64,000 bases of DNA from Amycolatopsis rifamycinica (GCF_000695625.1 NZ_JMQI01000050.1:83562-147561), one strand, 5' to 3'. Counted from the stretch's first letter, positions 1 to 8,694 are shown. Numbers and translations: made by a program. The notes: generated from the letters alone by a model not told the origin.

Positions 1-696
1 TGCGTCCTGCTCACCGGGAACGGCCCCTCGCCGAAGGACGGCGGGTGGGCGTTTTGTTCCGGTGGTGACCAGCGTATTCGCGGACGGTCCGGGTATCAGT
101 ACGCGAGCGGGGAGACCTCCGACACGGTGGACCCGGCGCGGGCCGGCCGGCTGCACATCCTCGAGTGCCAGCGGCTCATCCGGTTCATGCCGAAACCGGT
201 GATCGCGGTGGTGGCGGGCTGGGCCGCGGGCGGCGGGCACTCCCTGCACGTGGTGTGCGATCTCACCCTCGCCTCGGCCGAGCACGCGAAGTTCAAGCAG
301 ACCGACGCCGACGTCGGCTCGTTCGACGGCGGCTACGGCTCGGCCTACCTGGCGAAGATGGTCGGGCAGAAGTTCGCCCGCGAGATCTTCTTCCTCGGCC
401 GCGAGTACTCCGCCGAGCAGATGCACCGGATGGGCGCGGTCAACGCCGTCGTCCCGCACGCCGACCTGGAAACGGAGGCGCTGACCTGGGCGTGGGAGAT
501 CACGCGCAAGTCGCCGACGGCGCAGCGGATGCTCAAGTACGCGTTCAACCTCACCGACGACGGCTTGGTCGGCCAGCAGCTGTTCGCCGGCGAAACCACC
601 CGGTTGGCCTACATGCAGGACGAGGCCGTCGAAGGCCGTGACGCCTTCCTCGAGAAGCGCGACCCCGACTTCAAGGACGTCCCCTATTACTACTGA
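1..696 (+). CDS. menB: 1,4-dihydroxy-2-naphthoyl-CoA synthase MenB (5' end outside window)
   Basis: Crotonase-fold enzyme that closes the second ring of the menaquinone head group, converting o-succinylbenzoyl-CoA to DHNA-CoA in the cytoplasm. The frame is open from base 1, so the N-terminus lies upstream; 231 residues are visible, against roughly 300 for the family. Seen: an early SGGDQ motif, AGWAAGGGHSLHVVCDLTLA (oxyanion-hole and CoA-binding region), the MenB-typical SFDGGYGS segment, and the C-terminal DPDFKDVPYYY tail characteristic of MenB rather than other crotonases. menE begins overlapping or directly abutting its end on the same strand, so the two are probably co-transcribed. Confidence 0.95.
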   Translation, partial: CVLLTGNGPSPKDGGWAFCSGGDQRIRGRSGYQYASGETSDTVDPARAGRLHILECQRLIRFMPKPVIAVVAGWAAGGGHSLHVVCDLTLASAEHAKFKQTDADVGSFDGGYGSAYLAKMVGQKFAREIFFLGREYSAEQMHRMGAVNAVVPHADLETEALTWAWEITRKSPTAQRMLKYAFNLTDDGLVGQQLFAGETTRLAYMQDEAVEGRDAFLEKRDPDFKDVPYYY

Positions 697-1822
697 GCTG
701 CTCCCGGTCCACCTCGACGGCTCGCCCGGCGCCCTCGACGCGCTGACCAGAGCCGTCGCGGACGCGCTGGGCGGCGGCCCGGCGGTGCTGCCGTTCACCG
801 ACCCCGCGCTGCGTGACGCGATGGCGCCGGACGAACCCGCCGAGCCGGGCACGGCCGTGGTCATCGCCACCTCGGGCTCGACCGGCGCGCCCAAGGGCGT
901 GCTGCTGTCGGCCCGCGCGCTGACCGCGTCCGCCGAGGCCACGCACGCCCGGCTCGGCGGGCCGGGCCACTGGCTCCTGGCGACGCCGGCGCACTACATC
1001 GGCGGGCTGCAGGTACTCGTCCGGTCGCTGCTGGCCGGGACGACCCCGGCCCTGCTGACCGGCGCCGGCTTCCGCCCGGACGACTTCGCGGCCGCGGCGG
1101 CCCGGCTCAAGGGCAGCCCGCGGTACACGGCGCTGGTGCCGACCCAGCTGGTCCGCCTGCTGGACGACGGCGGCGCGGGGCTGGCCGCGGCGAAGGCGTT
1201 CGACGCGATCGTGGTCGGCGCGGCGGCGACGTCGCCGTCCCTGCGCGAGCGCGCCGCGGACGCCGGGGTGCGGATCGTGCCGGCGTACGGGATGAGCGAG
1301 ACGGCCAGCGGCTGCGTCTACGACGGCTTCCCGCTCGACGGCGTCCGGGTGGACGTCGACGGCGACCGCATCCGGATCGCCGGGGACGTCCTCGCCCACG
1401 GCTACCGCCGCCGTCCCGACCTCACCGCGGAGTCGTTCTCGGGTGGCTGGTTCACGACGTCCGACCGTGGCGTTCGCCACGGCGACGGCCGCGTCGAGGT
1501 CCTCGGCCGGGCCGACGACATGATCAACACCGGCGGCGTGAAGGTGTCGGCGACCGCGATCGAGCGCTGCCTCTGCGCGCAGCCGGGGGTGCGTGACGCG
1601 TGCGTCGTGGGCGTGCCGGACCCCGAGTGGGGCGAGGCCGTGGTCGCGCTGGTCGTCCCGGAAGGTGAGCACGGAGACCTGCGCGCGGCCGTTCGCGCGG
1701 AACTGGGCGCGGCGGCGACCCCCAAGCGCTTCGAATTCGGCCCCGAGCTGCCGTTGCGCGGACCGGGCAAGGTCGACCGGGCGGCGGTGAAGGCCCGGCT
1801 CGCCCCGCGTTCGACCGGCTGA
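638..1822 (+). CDS. menE: o-succinylbenzoate-CoA ligase MenE
   Basis: ANL-superfamily ligase that activates o-succinylbenzoate with ATP and CoA, making the substrate of MenB. Seen in order: P-loop motif ATSGSTGAPKGV, the A5-type motif YGMSETASG, TSDRG, and the hinge and C-terminal motif GRADDMINTGGVKVS with a final lysine region (GKVDRAAVK). At up to 394 residues it is a compact actinobacterial form. The start is uncertain: ATG at 638 overlaps menB by 59 bases, and the protein only looks conserved from about base 695 (ELLPVHLDG), where a CTG at 698 is the only near-cognate start. The neighbour menB supports the function. Confidence 0.9.
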   Translation: MTPSSRSATPTSRTSPITTELLPVHLDGSPGALDALTRAVADALGGGPAVLPFTDPALRDAMAPDEPAEPGTAVVIATSGSTGAPKGVLLSARALTASAEATHARLGGPGHWLLATPAHYIGGLQVLVRSLLAGTTPALLTGAGFRPDDFAAAAARLKGSPRYTALVPTQLVRLLDDGGAGLAAAKAFDAIVVGAAATSPSLRERAADAGVRIVPAYGMSETASGCVYDGFPLDGVRVDVDGDRIRIAGDVLAHGYRRRPDLTAESFSGGWFTTSDRGVRHGDGRVEVLGRADDMINTGGVKVSATAIERCLCAQPGVRDACVVGVPDPEWGEAVVALVVPEGEHGDLRAAVRAELGAAATPKRFEFGPELPLRGPGKVDRAAVKARLAPRSTG

Positions 1823-1836
1823 ATGGCGGCACTTCC

Positions 1837-1873
1837 TTGACATTCACGGGGCGCGGCCGCTTGGCTACTCACC
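1837..1873 (+). promoter_or_regulatory. probable leaderless promoter of the small secreted peptide gene
   Basis: A perfect -35 hexamer TTGACA lies at 1837-1842. A weak -10-like stretch (TTGGCTACT) lies at 1861-1869, only a few bases before the ATG at 1874. No Shine-Dalgarno sequence precedes that ATG. The geometry suggests transcription starting at or next to the A of ATG, i.e. a leaderless mRNA, which is common in actinobacteria. The -10 match is poor, so this is a proposal. Confidence 0.4.
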
Positions 1874-2017
1874 ATGACGCGCTGGATTCGCACTGCTCTC
1901 GTCGGTACCGCGGTCGCGCTGGGGATCCTCCTTCCCGCAGGCACGGCGCTGGCCGACGGCCCCTTCGCGGACCCCAACAGCGGCCAGCTCGTCTGGCAGC
2001 TGCCGACCACGAACTGA
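1874..2017 (+). CDS. 47-residue secreted peptide, function unknown
   Basis: Short ORF between menE and the AfsR-type regulator. The translation starts MTRWIRTALVG: two positive residues, then a hydrophobic core (ALVGTAVALGILLPAGTALA) ending in an Ala-x-Ala signal peptidase I site after ALA. This would release a mature peptide of about 20 residues (DGPFADPNSGQLVWQLPTTN) with no cysteines. No family was recognised. Support comes from the ideal signal peptide, the TTGACA promoter element just upstream and actinobacterial codon use. It could be a small exported structural or signalling peptide; nothing visible decides this. Confidence 0.6.
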   Translation: MTRWIRTALVGTAVALGILLPAGTALADGPFADPNSGQLVWQLPTTN

Positions 2018-2203
2018 CCCGGGAGAACCGGGACCGCGCCGCCCCCTCGGCGGCATGGGCCCGGCCCCGCTCCCGCGACCGCTCACGCGGTGTGTTCACG
2101 ACTGTGCCGTGCGCATCGTGACAAAACCTTGCAGCCCGCTTGAACGAGCTGGTCGAATGCGGTGCCGGCTCGGCACGGGCCCGGCTGCGGGGAGGGTGCA
2201 GGG

Positions 2204-5032
2204 GTGGAGTTCCGGTTGCTGGGCACGATCGAAGCCCGCCAGGACGGCAGGCGGGTGGACCTCGGGCCGGTCCGGCAGCGGTCCGTGCTGGCGGCCCTGC
2301 TCGCCGACGCGAACCGGATGGTGCCGGTCGACCAGCTGATCGACCGCGTGTGGGCGGAGAGCCCGCCGTTGCGGGCGCGCGACACGCTGTACAGCTACCT
2401 GTCCCGGCTGCGTGGCGTGCTGGCGGGCGGCGGGCTGGAGATCGAGCGGCTCGGCGGCGGCTACCTCCTGCGCGTCGACCCGGACGCGGTGGACCTGCAC
2501 CGGTTCCGCCGGCTTGTGGCCGAGGCACGCGAGGCCGGAGACAACGAGGCCGCCGCCGTCCTCTTCGACCGGGCCCGCGCGCTCTGGCGCGGGGAAGCGC
2601 TGGCCGACGTCGGCACCGAGTGGGCCGACGAGCTGCGCCGTGACCTGCGGGCGGAAAAGTGGGCGGCGGAGCTCGACCACACCGATGTGCGCCTGCGCCA
2701 GGGCCGGCACGCCGAACTGGCGGCGGAGCTGACGGCGTGGACCCGCGAGCACCCCTTGAACGAGCGGCTCGCGGGTCAGCTCGTGCTGGCGCTGTACCGC
2801 TGCGGCCGCCAGGCCGATGCCCTCGACCACTACGAGCAGCTGCGGCGAAGGCTCGTCCGGGAGCTGGGGACCGATCCCAGCCCGCCGCTGCGGGAGCTGC
2901 ACCAGCGGGTCCTCCGCGGCGACCCGGACCTGATCGCGGCGCCGGCAGGCACTCCGGCCGGCGCCGACGCGGTGCCGCACCACTTTCCCGCGGCACCGCC
3001 GTCGTTCATCGGCCGCGCCGACGAGCTCGCCGCGCTCACCGCCGCGTCCCGCCCCGAGGCGGACGTGAGCCGCGTGGTGCAGATTTCCGCACTGGCCGGC
3101 GCCGGCGGGGTCGGCAAGACCTGGCTGGTCCTGCACTGGGCACACGCGCACCGCGAGCGGTTCCCGGACGGCAGGCTGTTCGCCGACCTGCACGGGTTCT
3201 CCCCGGCCGGTGCGCCGCTCGATCCGTCCGTCGTGGTGCGCGGGTTCCTCGGCGCGCTGGGCGTCGCCCCGAGCCGCATCCCGCCCGATCAGGACGCCCA
3301 GGTCGCGTTGTACCGGAAGCTCGTCGACGGCAAGCGGATGCTGGTCGTGCTGGACAACGCGGCGAACGCCGGCCAAGTGGTCCCGCTGCTGCCGGGCAGC
3401 CCGGCCTGCACGACCATCGTCACCAGCCGGCGGCACCTCGCCCCGCTGATCACGCGCTACGGTGCGCGTCACCTGCAGCTCGACATCCTCAGCCACACCG
3501 AAGCCCGCGCCCTGCTGGCCGAACGCCTCGGCGAGCCCCGGATCGCCGCCGAGCCCGCCGCGGCCGAAGCGCTGATCAGCCTGTGCGGGCGCTACCCACT
3601 GGCGCTGGCCATCATGAGCCGGCACGCCCAGACCCGGCCCCACATCCCGCTCGCCGAGTTCGCCGCCGAGCTGCGCGACCTCGGCCTCGACGCGCTGGAC
3701 CACGAAGATCCCACCGTCAGCCTGCCGACGGTCCTGTCGTGGTCCCTGCGGGCCCTCACCGGCGAACAGCGCGCCTTGTTCGCCCTGCTCGGCATCGCGC
3801 CCGGAGCGGACATCGGGCTGCCCGCCGTGGCCGCGCTCGCCGGCTCGCCCCCGCGGCGGACCGCCAAGGTGCTGAGCATGCTGGAGGAGGCCTCGCTGCT
3901 GACCCGCCGCGCCGGTGGCCGGTACGCGATGCACGACCTCATCCGCGACTACGCCGCGGCCACCGCCGACCGGGACCTCCCGCGCGAAGAGCGTGAATCC
4001 GCGCTGCGCCGGGTGATCGACCACTACACCCACACCGCGCACGCCGCCGACCACCGGGTGGATCCGCACCGCAAGGTCGTCCCGCTCCCGGCCCCGGCAC
4101 CCGGCGCCGAACCCGGCTCGCCGGCCGACGACTCGGGCGCCATGGCGTGGTTCGACGGCGAGCACGCCAACCTCCTGGCCGCCCAGCGCACCGCCGCGGC
4201 ACTCGGGTGGCACGACGCGGTGTGGCACCTGGCGTGGGGCCTGCACACCTTCCAGAACCGGCGCGGGCTGCTCCACGACCGGCTCGCGGTGTGGCAGGCC
4301 GCACTGGACGCTGCCGCGCACCTGCCCGACCCGGCCGCGGGCATCCGGGCGCACCGGCTGCTCGGCGACGTCTTCCTCTACTGCCGGCGGCACGACGAGG
4401 CGGTCAAGCACCTCCACGAGGCCATCACCCTCGCCGAACAGCACGAAGACGCCACGGAAGAGAGCCTGGCCCACCACAGTCTTTCGTGGGCTTGGCAGCT
4501 GCGTGGCGACGACCACCGGGCACTCGCGCACGCCTCCCGCGCGCTGGAGCTGTTCCGCGTACTGGGCCAGCGGGTCTGGGAGGCGCGCGAGCTCAACCAG
4601 GTGGGCTGGTTCGCCGCCCGGACCGGCGACTTCGAGACCGCGCGCGGCCACTGCACGGCCGCACTGGCCCTGCACCGGGAGCACGGCGATTCCCACGCCG
4701 AGGCGGACACCCTGGACAGCCTCGGCTACATCGAGTTCCACACCGGCCACCACTCCTCGGCGATCCGGCGCTACCGGGCGGCGCTCGCCCTCTACCGCGA
4801 CCGCGGCAACACCTTCCAGGTGGCCGACACCCTCGACCGCCTCGGCGAGCCGCACGCCGCTCTCGGCCACCACGACGACGCCCGCACGGTGTGGCGAGAA
4901 GCACTCGAGATGTACCGGCAGCAGGACCGGGCCCACGACGCCGGCCGCGTCCAGCGGCAGCTCGACGCCCTGGACGGCGACCGGTCACCGGGAGCGGTCC
5001 GGGAAGCGTCCGGGTTCCCGTCCCCCGGCTGA
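2204..5032 (+). CDS. AfsR/SARP-family transcriptional regulator (wHTH-BTAD-NB-ARC-TPR)
   Basis: Large multidomain activator of about 942 residues. Order: N-terminal OmpR-like winged helix (about 1-95, from VEFRLLGTIEA), bacterial transcriptional activator domain (about 100-245, with AELTAWTREHPLNERL and YEQLRRRLVRELGTDPSPPL), an NB-ARC ATPase (Walker A AGAGGVGKTW near 300; MLVVLDNA as Walker B; later GRYPLALAI), then C-terminal TPR repeats from about 650 to the end. GTG at 2204 was chosen because GGGAGG lies about 8 bases upstream; a GTG at 2162 is also in frame but lacks one. Such proteins usually control secondary metabolism or development, but no biosynthetic cluster is visible here. It sits between menE and menA. 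Confidence 0.9.
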   Translation: MEFRLLGTIEARQDGRRVDLGPVRQRSVLAALLADANRMVPVDQLIDRVWAESPPLRARDTLYSYLSRLRGVLAGGGLEIERLGGGYLLRVDPDAVDLHRFRRLVAEAREAGDNEAAAVLFDRARALWRGEALADVGTEWADELRRDLRAEKWAAELDHTDVRLRQGRHAELAAELTAWTREHPLNERLAGQLVLALYRCGRQADALDHYEQLRRRLVRELGTDPSPPLRELHQRVLRGDPDLIAAPAGTPAGADAVPHHFPAAPPSFIGRADELAALTAASRPEADVSRVVQISALAGAGGVGKTWLVLHWAHAHRERFPDGRLFADLHGFSPAGAPLDPSVVVRGFLGALGVAPSRIPPDQDAQVALYRKLVDGKRMLVVLDNAANAGQVVPLLPGSPACTTIVTSRRHLAPLITRYGARHLQLDILSHTEARALLAERLGEPRIAAEPAAAEALISLCGRYPLALAIMSRHAQTRPHIPLAEFAAELRDLGLDALDHEDPTVSLPTVLSWSLRALTGEQRALFALLGIAPGADIGLPAVAALAGSPPRRTAKVLSMLEEASLLTRRAGGRYAMHDLIRDYAAATADRDLPREERESALRRVIDHYTHTAHAADHRVDPHRKVVPLPAPAPGAEPGSPADDSGAMAWFDGEHANLLAAQRTAAALGWHDAVWHLAWGLHTFQNRRGLLHDRLAVWQAALDAAAHLPDPAAGIRAHRLLGDVFLYCRRHDEAVKHLHEAITLAEQHEDATEESLAHHSLSWAWQLRGDDHRALAHASRALELFRVLGQRVWEARELNQVGWFAARTGDFETARGHCTAALALHREHGDSHAEADTLDSLGYIEFHTGHHSSAIRRYRAALALYRDRGNTFQVADTLDRLGEPHAALGHHDDARTVWREALEMYRQQDRAHDAGRVQRQLDALDGDRSPGAVREASGFPSPG

Positions 5033-5055
5033 TCACCATGGCGTTGAATGGCGCC

Positions 5056-5928
5056 ATGGCGAGCTTGAGCGAGTGGATCGAAGGGGCCCGGCCGCGGACG
5101 CTGCCCAACGCGGTGGCGCCGGTGGTGGCGGGCGTCGGCGCGGCGATCGCGCTGGACGCGTTCTCCTGGTGGCGTTCGGTGCTGGCGCTGCTGGTGTCCC
5201 TCTCGCTGATCGTCGGCGTCAACTACGCCAACGACTACTCCGACGGCATCCGCGGCACGGACGAAAACCGCGTCGGCCCGCTCCGGCTGGTCGGCTCCAA
5301 GGTCGCCGCCCCCAAGGCCGTGCTGACCGCCGCGCTGGTCTCCCTGGGCCTCGCCGGGGTGCTGGGACTGGTCCTGGTGGCCGTCAGCGGCCACTGGTGG
5401 CTGCTCGCGATGGGCGCGCTGTGCATCCTCGGCGCGTGGTTCTACACCGGCGGCAAGAAGCCCTACGGCTACTACGGCTTCGGCGAGATCGCCGTGTTCG
5501 TGTTCTTCGGCCTGGCCGGCGTGCTGGGCACGGTGTACGTCCAGGCGGGCCGGGTCAGCTGGGCGGCGCTGGCGTGCGCGGTCGCGGTCGGCTGCTTCTC
5601 GACGGCGGTCCTGACGGCCAACAACCTGCGTGACATTCCGACGGACATCGAGTCCGGCAAGCGCACCCTGGCCACCCGCCTGGGCGACCAGGGCACCCGG
5701 CGGCTCTACCTGGCCCTGATCGCGGTGCCGTACGTGCTCAGCGGAGTCCTGCAGTTCACCACGCACTCGCTTGCCGCGCTCACGGTGCTGAGCGTCGCCC
5801 TGCTGCCCCAGTCGGTCAGGGCGATCCTCCAGGACGCGACCGGTCGCGCCCTCATCCCGGCGCTGCGGGACACCGGGCTCGCGATGCTCGCCTGGGCCGC
5901 GCTGGCCGCGTTCGGCCTCAACCTTTAG
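5056..5928 (+). CDS. menA: 1,4-dihydroxy-2-naphthoate polyprenyltransferase MenA
   Basis: UbiA-superfamily integral membrane enzyme that attaches the polyprenyl tail to DHNA, giving demethylmenaquinone. About 290 residues with eight to nine hydrophobic segments. Two Asp-rich prenyl-diphosphate/Mg sites are visible: NYANDYSDGIRGTD near residue 55 and NNLRDIPTDIESGKRTLATRLG near 195. The N-terminus SLSEWIEGARPRTLPNAVAPV is typical of actinobacterial MenA. ATG 5056 is preferred over the in-frame ATG at 5038 on conserved length. Its stop overlaps the convergent PLP-enzyme stop by four bases. Together with menB and menE it completes much of the late menaquinone pathway. Confidence 0.93.
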   Translation: MASLSEWIEGARPRTLPNAVAPVVAGVGAAIALDAFSWWRSVLALLVSLSLIVGVNYANDYSDGIRGTDENRVGPLRLVGSKVAAPKAVLTAALVSLGLAGVLGLVLVAVSGHWWLLAMGALCILGAWFYTGGKKPYGYYGFGEIAVFVFFGLAGVLGTVYVQAGRVSWAALACAVAVGCFSTAVLTANNLRDIPTDIESGKRTLATRLGDQGTRRLYLALIAVPYVLSGVLQFTTHSLAALTVLSVALLPQSVRAILQDATGRALIPALRDTGLAMLAWAALAAFGLNL

Positions 5929-7004
5929 AGCGCCGGGAACTTCCCGGTGGCCAGGAACTCCTCGAACAACGCCGTGTGCGGCGCGAGGTCCAGGTCCTGC
6001 TGGGCCAGCCACTCGTCGTTGTAGTACGTGTGCGCGTACCGCTCGCCGCCGTCGCACAGCAGGGTGACGACGCTGCCCGCCTGGCCGTCCTCGACCATCC
6101 GGGAGATGAGCCGGAAGGCGCCGTAGAGGTTGGTGCCCGTCGAGCCGCCCGCCCAGTGCCCGGTGCGCTCGCGCAGCAGCCGGATGGCCGCCAGGGACCC
6201 GGCGTCGGGGATCTGGAACATCTCGTCGATGACGCCCGGGACGAACGACGGCTCGCAGCGCGGCCGCCCGATGCCCTCGATCCGGGACGGCATGCCGGTG
6301 CCGTAGTCCAGCGCGCCGGTCTCCCAGGCGCCGTAGAACGACGAGTTCTCCGGGTCGACGACGCAGATCTTCGTCGTGTGGCGCTTGTAGCGGACGTACC
6401 GGCCGAAGGTCGCGCTGGTGCCGCCCGTGCCCGCGCCGACGACGATCCACTTCGGGATCGGGTGGCGCTCCGCGCGCATCTGCGCGAACACCGACTCGGC
6501 GATGTTGTTGTTCCCGCGCCAGTCCGTCGCGCGCTCGGCGTAGGTGAACTGGTCGAGGTAGTGCCCGCCGCACTCGGCCGCGAGCCGCTCCGCCTCGGGG
6601 TACATCGCCGGGGCCTCGTCGACGAAGTGGCACTCGCCGCCGTAGAACTCGATGAGCGCGACCTTCTCCTTCGACGTGCGCCGCGGCACGACGGTGATGA
6701 AGCGCAGCCCCAGCATCCGGGCGAAGTAGGCCTCGGACACCGCGGTGGACCCGCTGGAGGCCTCGACGAGCACGGTGTCCGGCCCGATCTGGCCGTTGAC
6801 CAGCCCGTAGAGGAACAGCGACCGAGCCAGCCGGTGCTTCAGCGAGCCGGTCGGGTGGACCGACTCGTCCTTGAGGTACAGGTCGATGCCCCACTCCGGG
6901 GGCAGCGGGAAGACGTGCAGGTGCGTGTCGGCGCTGCGGTTGGCGTCGGCCTCGATGATCCGGACGGCCTCGCGGACCCAGCTGCGGTTGTGCGGGCGGC
7001 TCAC
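5925..7004 (-). CDS. cds1: PLP-dependent cysteine synthase-family protein, Cds1-like L-cysteine desulfhydrase
   Basis: Fold-type II PLP enzyme of 359 residues. Seen: the Schiff-base lysine context PTGSLKHR (about 52-59), the substrate loop EASSGSTAVSEAYFARMLG, a glycine-rich phosphate-binding loop VVGAGTGGTSATFGRY, and a late GGSTGTNLYGAFRL motif. The sequence resembles mycobacterial Cds1 (Rv3684), which degrades L-cysteine to H2S, ammonia and pyruvate, more than classical CysK/CysM; substrate specificity is inferred from that resemblance. GTG start; its start overlaps the stop of the upstream DUF4229 gene (GTGA at 7001-7004), so the two are translationally coupled. Confidence 0.8.
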   Translation of the reverse strand: MSRPHNRSWVREAVRIIEADANRSADTHLHVFPLPPEWGIDLYLKDESVHPTGSLKHRLARSLFLYGLVNGQIGPDTVLVEASSGSTAVSEAYFARMLGLRFITVVPRRTSKEKVALIEFYGGECHFVDEAPAMYPEAERLAAECGGHYLDQFTYAERATDWRGNNNIAESVFAQMRAERHPIPKWIVVGAGTGGTSATFGRYVRYKRHTTKICVVDPENSSFYGAWETGALDYGTGMPSRIEGIGRPRCEPSFVPGVIDEMFQIPDAGSLAAIRLLRERTGHWAGGSTGTNLYGAFRLISRMVEDGQAGSVVTLLCDGGERYAHTYYNDEWLAQQDLDLAPHTALFEEFLATGKFPAL

Positions 7005-7291
7005 TCGGACTGCCCGGCGGCCGTGTCACCACGCAGCTGCGCGCGCAGCTGCGCCCGGGCGCGGGCGCGCTTCTCGTTGCGCTTCGCCAGGCCGGCGGTC
7101 ACGCGGGCGTTGAGCGGGCGGAACAGCAGCAGGCCGAGCGGCAGCCCGACGACCAGGCCGATCACCAGGCCGACCAGCAGGGGCACGCCGGCCAGCGAAA
7201 GCGCCCACGCGATCACCCCGACCAGCACGAACCGCGCCAGCAGGTACAGCGTCAGGTCACGGGGCAGGTGGTCGGCCTTCACGTCGCTCAC
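7001..7291 (-). CDS. DUF4229 family small membrane protein
   Basis: 96 residues. Two hydrophobic stretches (LTLYLLARFVLVGVIAWAL and LLVGLVIGLVVGLPLGLLLF) form a hairpin, followed by a strongly basic cytoplasmic tail rich in Arg, Lys and Ala (NEKRARARAQLRAQLRGD). This layout matches the actinobacterial DUF4229 family, whose function is unknown. It lies upstream of and overlaps the Cds1-like gene, so the two are probably one operon. Confidence 0.8.
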   Translation of the reverse strand: MSDVKADHLPRDLTLYLLARFVLVGVIAWALSLAGVPLLVGLVIGLVVGLPLGLLLFRPLNARVTAGLAKRNEKRARARAQLRAQLRGDTAAGQSE

Positions 7292-7302
7292 ATCAACGCA
7301 GG

Positions 7303-7776
7303 CTACGCCCCGCCCGGCCGGTCCTTCTGCAGGCCCGCGTTGTTCGGGCGGCCCTCGAACCGCGTCGAGAGCACGACGGTGGTGTTCGTCCGCCCGACGC
7401 CGGGGATGCGGCGCAACCGGCCGAGCGTGCGTTCCAGCTCGTCGACGGTCGGCACCCGCACCTTGATGACGAAGGCCTCGTCGCCCGCCACCGCGTAGCA
7501 GCTCTCGACCTCGTCGAGTTCGGCGAGCGCGTCGGCGACGTCGTCCTCCGTGGCGGTGTCGGTCGGGTGGATGCTGACGAGGGCGGTGACGCCGAGGCCG
7601 ACGGAACTGGGGTCGACGACCGCGTGGTAGCCGGTGATCACGCCGGCGGCTTCCAGCTTGCCCACGCGTTCGTGCACCGACGACGCGGACAGCCCGACGG
7701 CTCGTCCGAGATCGGCGTAAGTGGCCCGTCCGTTGATGCGCAACGCTGCGATGATCTTCCGGTCCAACTGATCCAC
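7303..7776 (-). CDS. Lrp/AsnC family transcriptional regulator
   Basis: 157 residues. N-terminal winged HTH (LDRKIIAALRINGRATYADLGRAVGLSASSVHERVGKLEAAGVI, about 3-48), then a RAM/ligand-binding domain (about 65-145) with YAVAGDEAFVIKVRVPTVDELE. Members form octamers that sense amino acids. GTG start at 7776. Downstream on the same strand lies the DUF4229-cds1 pair; an amino-acid-responsive regulator beside a cysteine-degrading enzyme suggests, but does not prove, control of that operon. Confidence 0.9.
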   Translation of the reverse strand: MDQLDRKIIAALRINGRATYADLGRAVGLSASSVHERVGKLEAAGVITGYHAVVDPSSVGLGVTALVSIHPTDTATEDDVADALAELDEVESCYAVAGDEAFVIKVRVPTVDELERTLGRLRRIPGVGRTNTTVVLSTRFEGRPNNAGLQKDRPGGA

Positions 7777-8053
7777 GGCATCACTCTATGCGGTTGGACA
7801 ATCCCCCATTGGCACCACGCCCGGCCGCCGTCGGCCACCGGAGCGCCGTCTCCGCACGTCAGGTCACCGGAGGGTAGTTGCATAGCGTGAACAAACTGTC
7901 CGTTTTGACCTTTAAGGGCTCTTTACTCGCGGACAACCGTTCGAGTACCCGACGGGTGAAGTGCAACGATTGCCTCGTTGGCTACCCCGGCGCGACGGGC
8001 AGAAGGGCCCGGACGCCTCCGGTATAGCAGTGAGTTCGTTAAGGAGGCGGAAA

Positions 8054-8266
8054 ATGACCGCGACGATGGGCGGACGCCTGCTCACCCCTGGCGAGGTGGC
8101 GGCGCTGTTCCGAGTGGACCCCAAGACGGTGACGCGGTGGGCGACCGCGGGCCGGATCGGCTCGATCCGGACCCCGGGCGGGCACCGGCGGTTCCGGGAG
8201 TCCGAGGTGAACGAGCTCCTCGCCGAGCTGACCACCGACGCCAGCGAACCGGCGCGCAACGCCTGA
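8054..8266 (+). CDS. bldC: BldC-like developmental regulator (MerR-type HTH)
   Basis: 70 residues, essentially a single MerR-like winged HTH: LLTPGEVAALFRVDPKTVTRWATAGRIGSIRTPGGHRRFRESEVNELL. This matches BldC of Streptomyces (about 68 residues), which binds head-to-tail arrays on DNA and controls onset of development. ATG 8054 is fixed by AAGGAGG at 8041-8047. The gene is monocistronic: upstream is the divergent Lrp gene, downstream a strong hairpin. The small-HTH excisionase family is the alternative label, but the RVDPKTVTRWA...RTPGGHRR core is the BldC signature. Confidence 0.9.
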   Translation: MTATMGGRLLTPGEVAALFRVDPKTVTRWATAGRIGSIRTPGGHRRFRESEVNELLAELTTDASEPARNA

Positions 8267-8280
8267 ACCATCCGGACGTC

Positions 8281-8324
8281 AGGGCCGTGTCGGGTACGGG
8301 AACACCCCGTCCCCGGCACGGCCT
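8281..8324 (+). terminator. GC-rich hairpin terminator after bldC
   Basis: Two near-perfect 20-base arms (AGGGCCGTGTCGGGTACGGG and its complement CCCGTCCCCGGCACGGCCTT) around a four-base loop, starting 14 bases after the bldC stop. There is no clean T-tract, as is usual for actinobacterial terminators. Confidence 0.7.
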
Positions 8325-8410
8325 TCGTGCTTTCCCGGCCCGCTTCAGGCCCACCACACGGCCGGAGAGGTTAACCTCGGGGGACAGGCAGCCATACGGA
8401 AGGATCCGGC

Positions 8411-8596
8411 ATGCTCGCTCTGCTCGCGGCGGTCGGCGCGCTGGTCGTCGCCCTGCTCCTGTGGCGGTCGTTCGCCGGTCAGCGGATCGGGGTGCCCTCG
8501 GCTCCGCGCCGCGCGCCCCTCGCGCCCGACGACGACCCCGACTTCCTGCGCCAGCTGGCCGAACAGCAGCGCAAACGCCGGGACGAAGACCTCTAG
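8411..8596 (+). CDS. small single-pass membrane protein, unknown function
   Basis: 61 residues: one N-terminal transmembrane helix (MLALLAAVGALVVALLLW, about 1-18), then a charged cytoplasmic tail with a proline/alanine stretch and a final helix rich in Gln, Lys, Arg and Asp (DFLRQLAEQQRKRRDEDL). AGGAT precedes the ATG. No domain was recognised. The downstream convergent gap to the ParA-like gene carries a pair of 18-bp palindromes. Confidence 0.65.
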   Translation: MLALLAAVGALVVALLLWRSFAGQRIGVPSAPRRAPLAPDDDPDFLRQLAEQQRKRRDEDL

Positions 8597-8635
8597 GCCC
8601 CTTTACCTTCGCCCACCCCCACGTGCCGAAGCCGG

Positions 8636-8694
8636 CACTTTCACGTGAAAGCGTTCCGGAGTTACGAACTCCGGGTCACTTTCACGTGAAAGTG
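8636..8694. repeat. palindrome pair, CACTTTCACGTGAAAGTG family (locus 1)
   Basis: Copy 1 at 8636-8653 (one mismatch, AAGCG instead of AAGTG) and a perfect copy 2 at 8677-8694. Between them lies a separate 8+8 inverted repeat, CCGGAGTT-acg-AACTCCGG (8656-8674), so the element is three hairpins in a row. It lies between two convergent genes, where it could act as a bidirectional terminator. Confidence 0.9.

Noticed and set aside
2096..4936. Long minus-strand open frame opposite the AfsR-type regulator
   Set aside because: Its translation is Arg/Gly/Val-rich without domains and mirrors the GC-rich codon pattern of the well-supported plus-strand gene.
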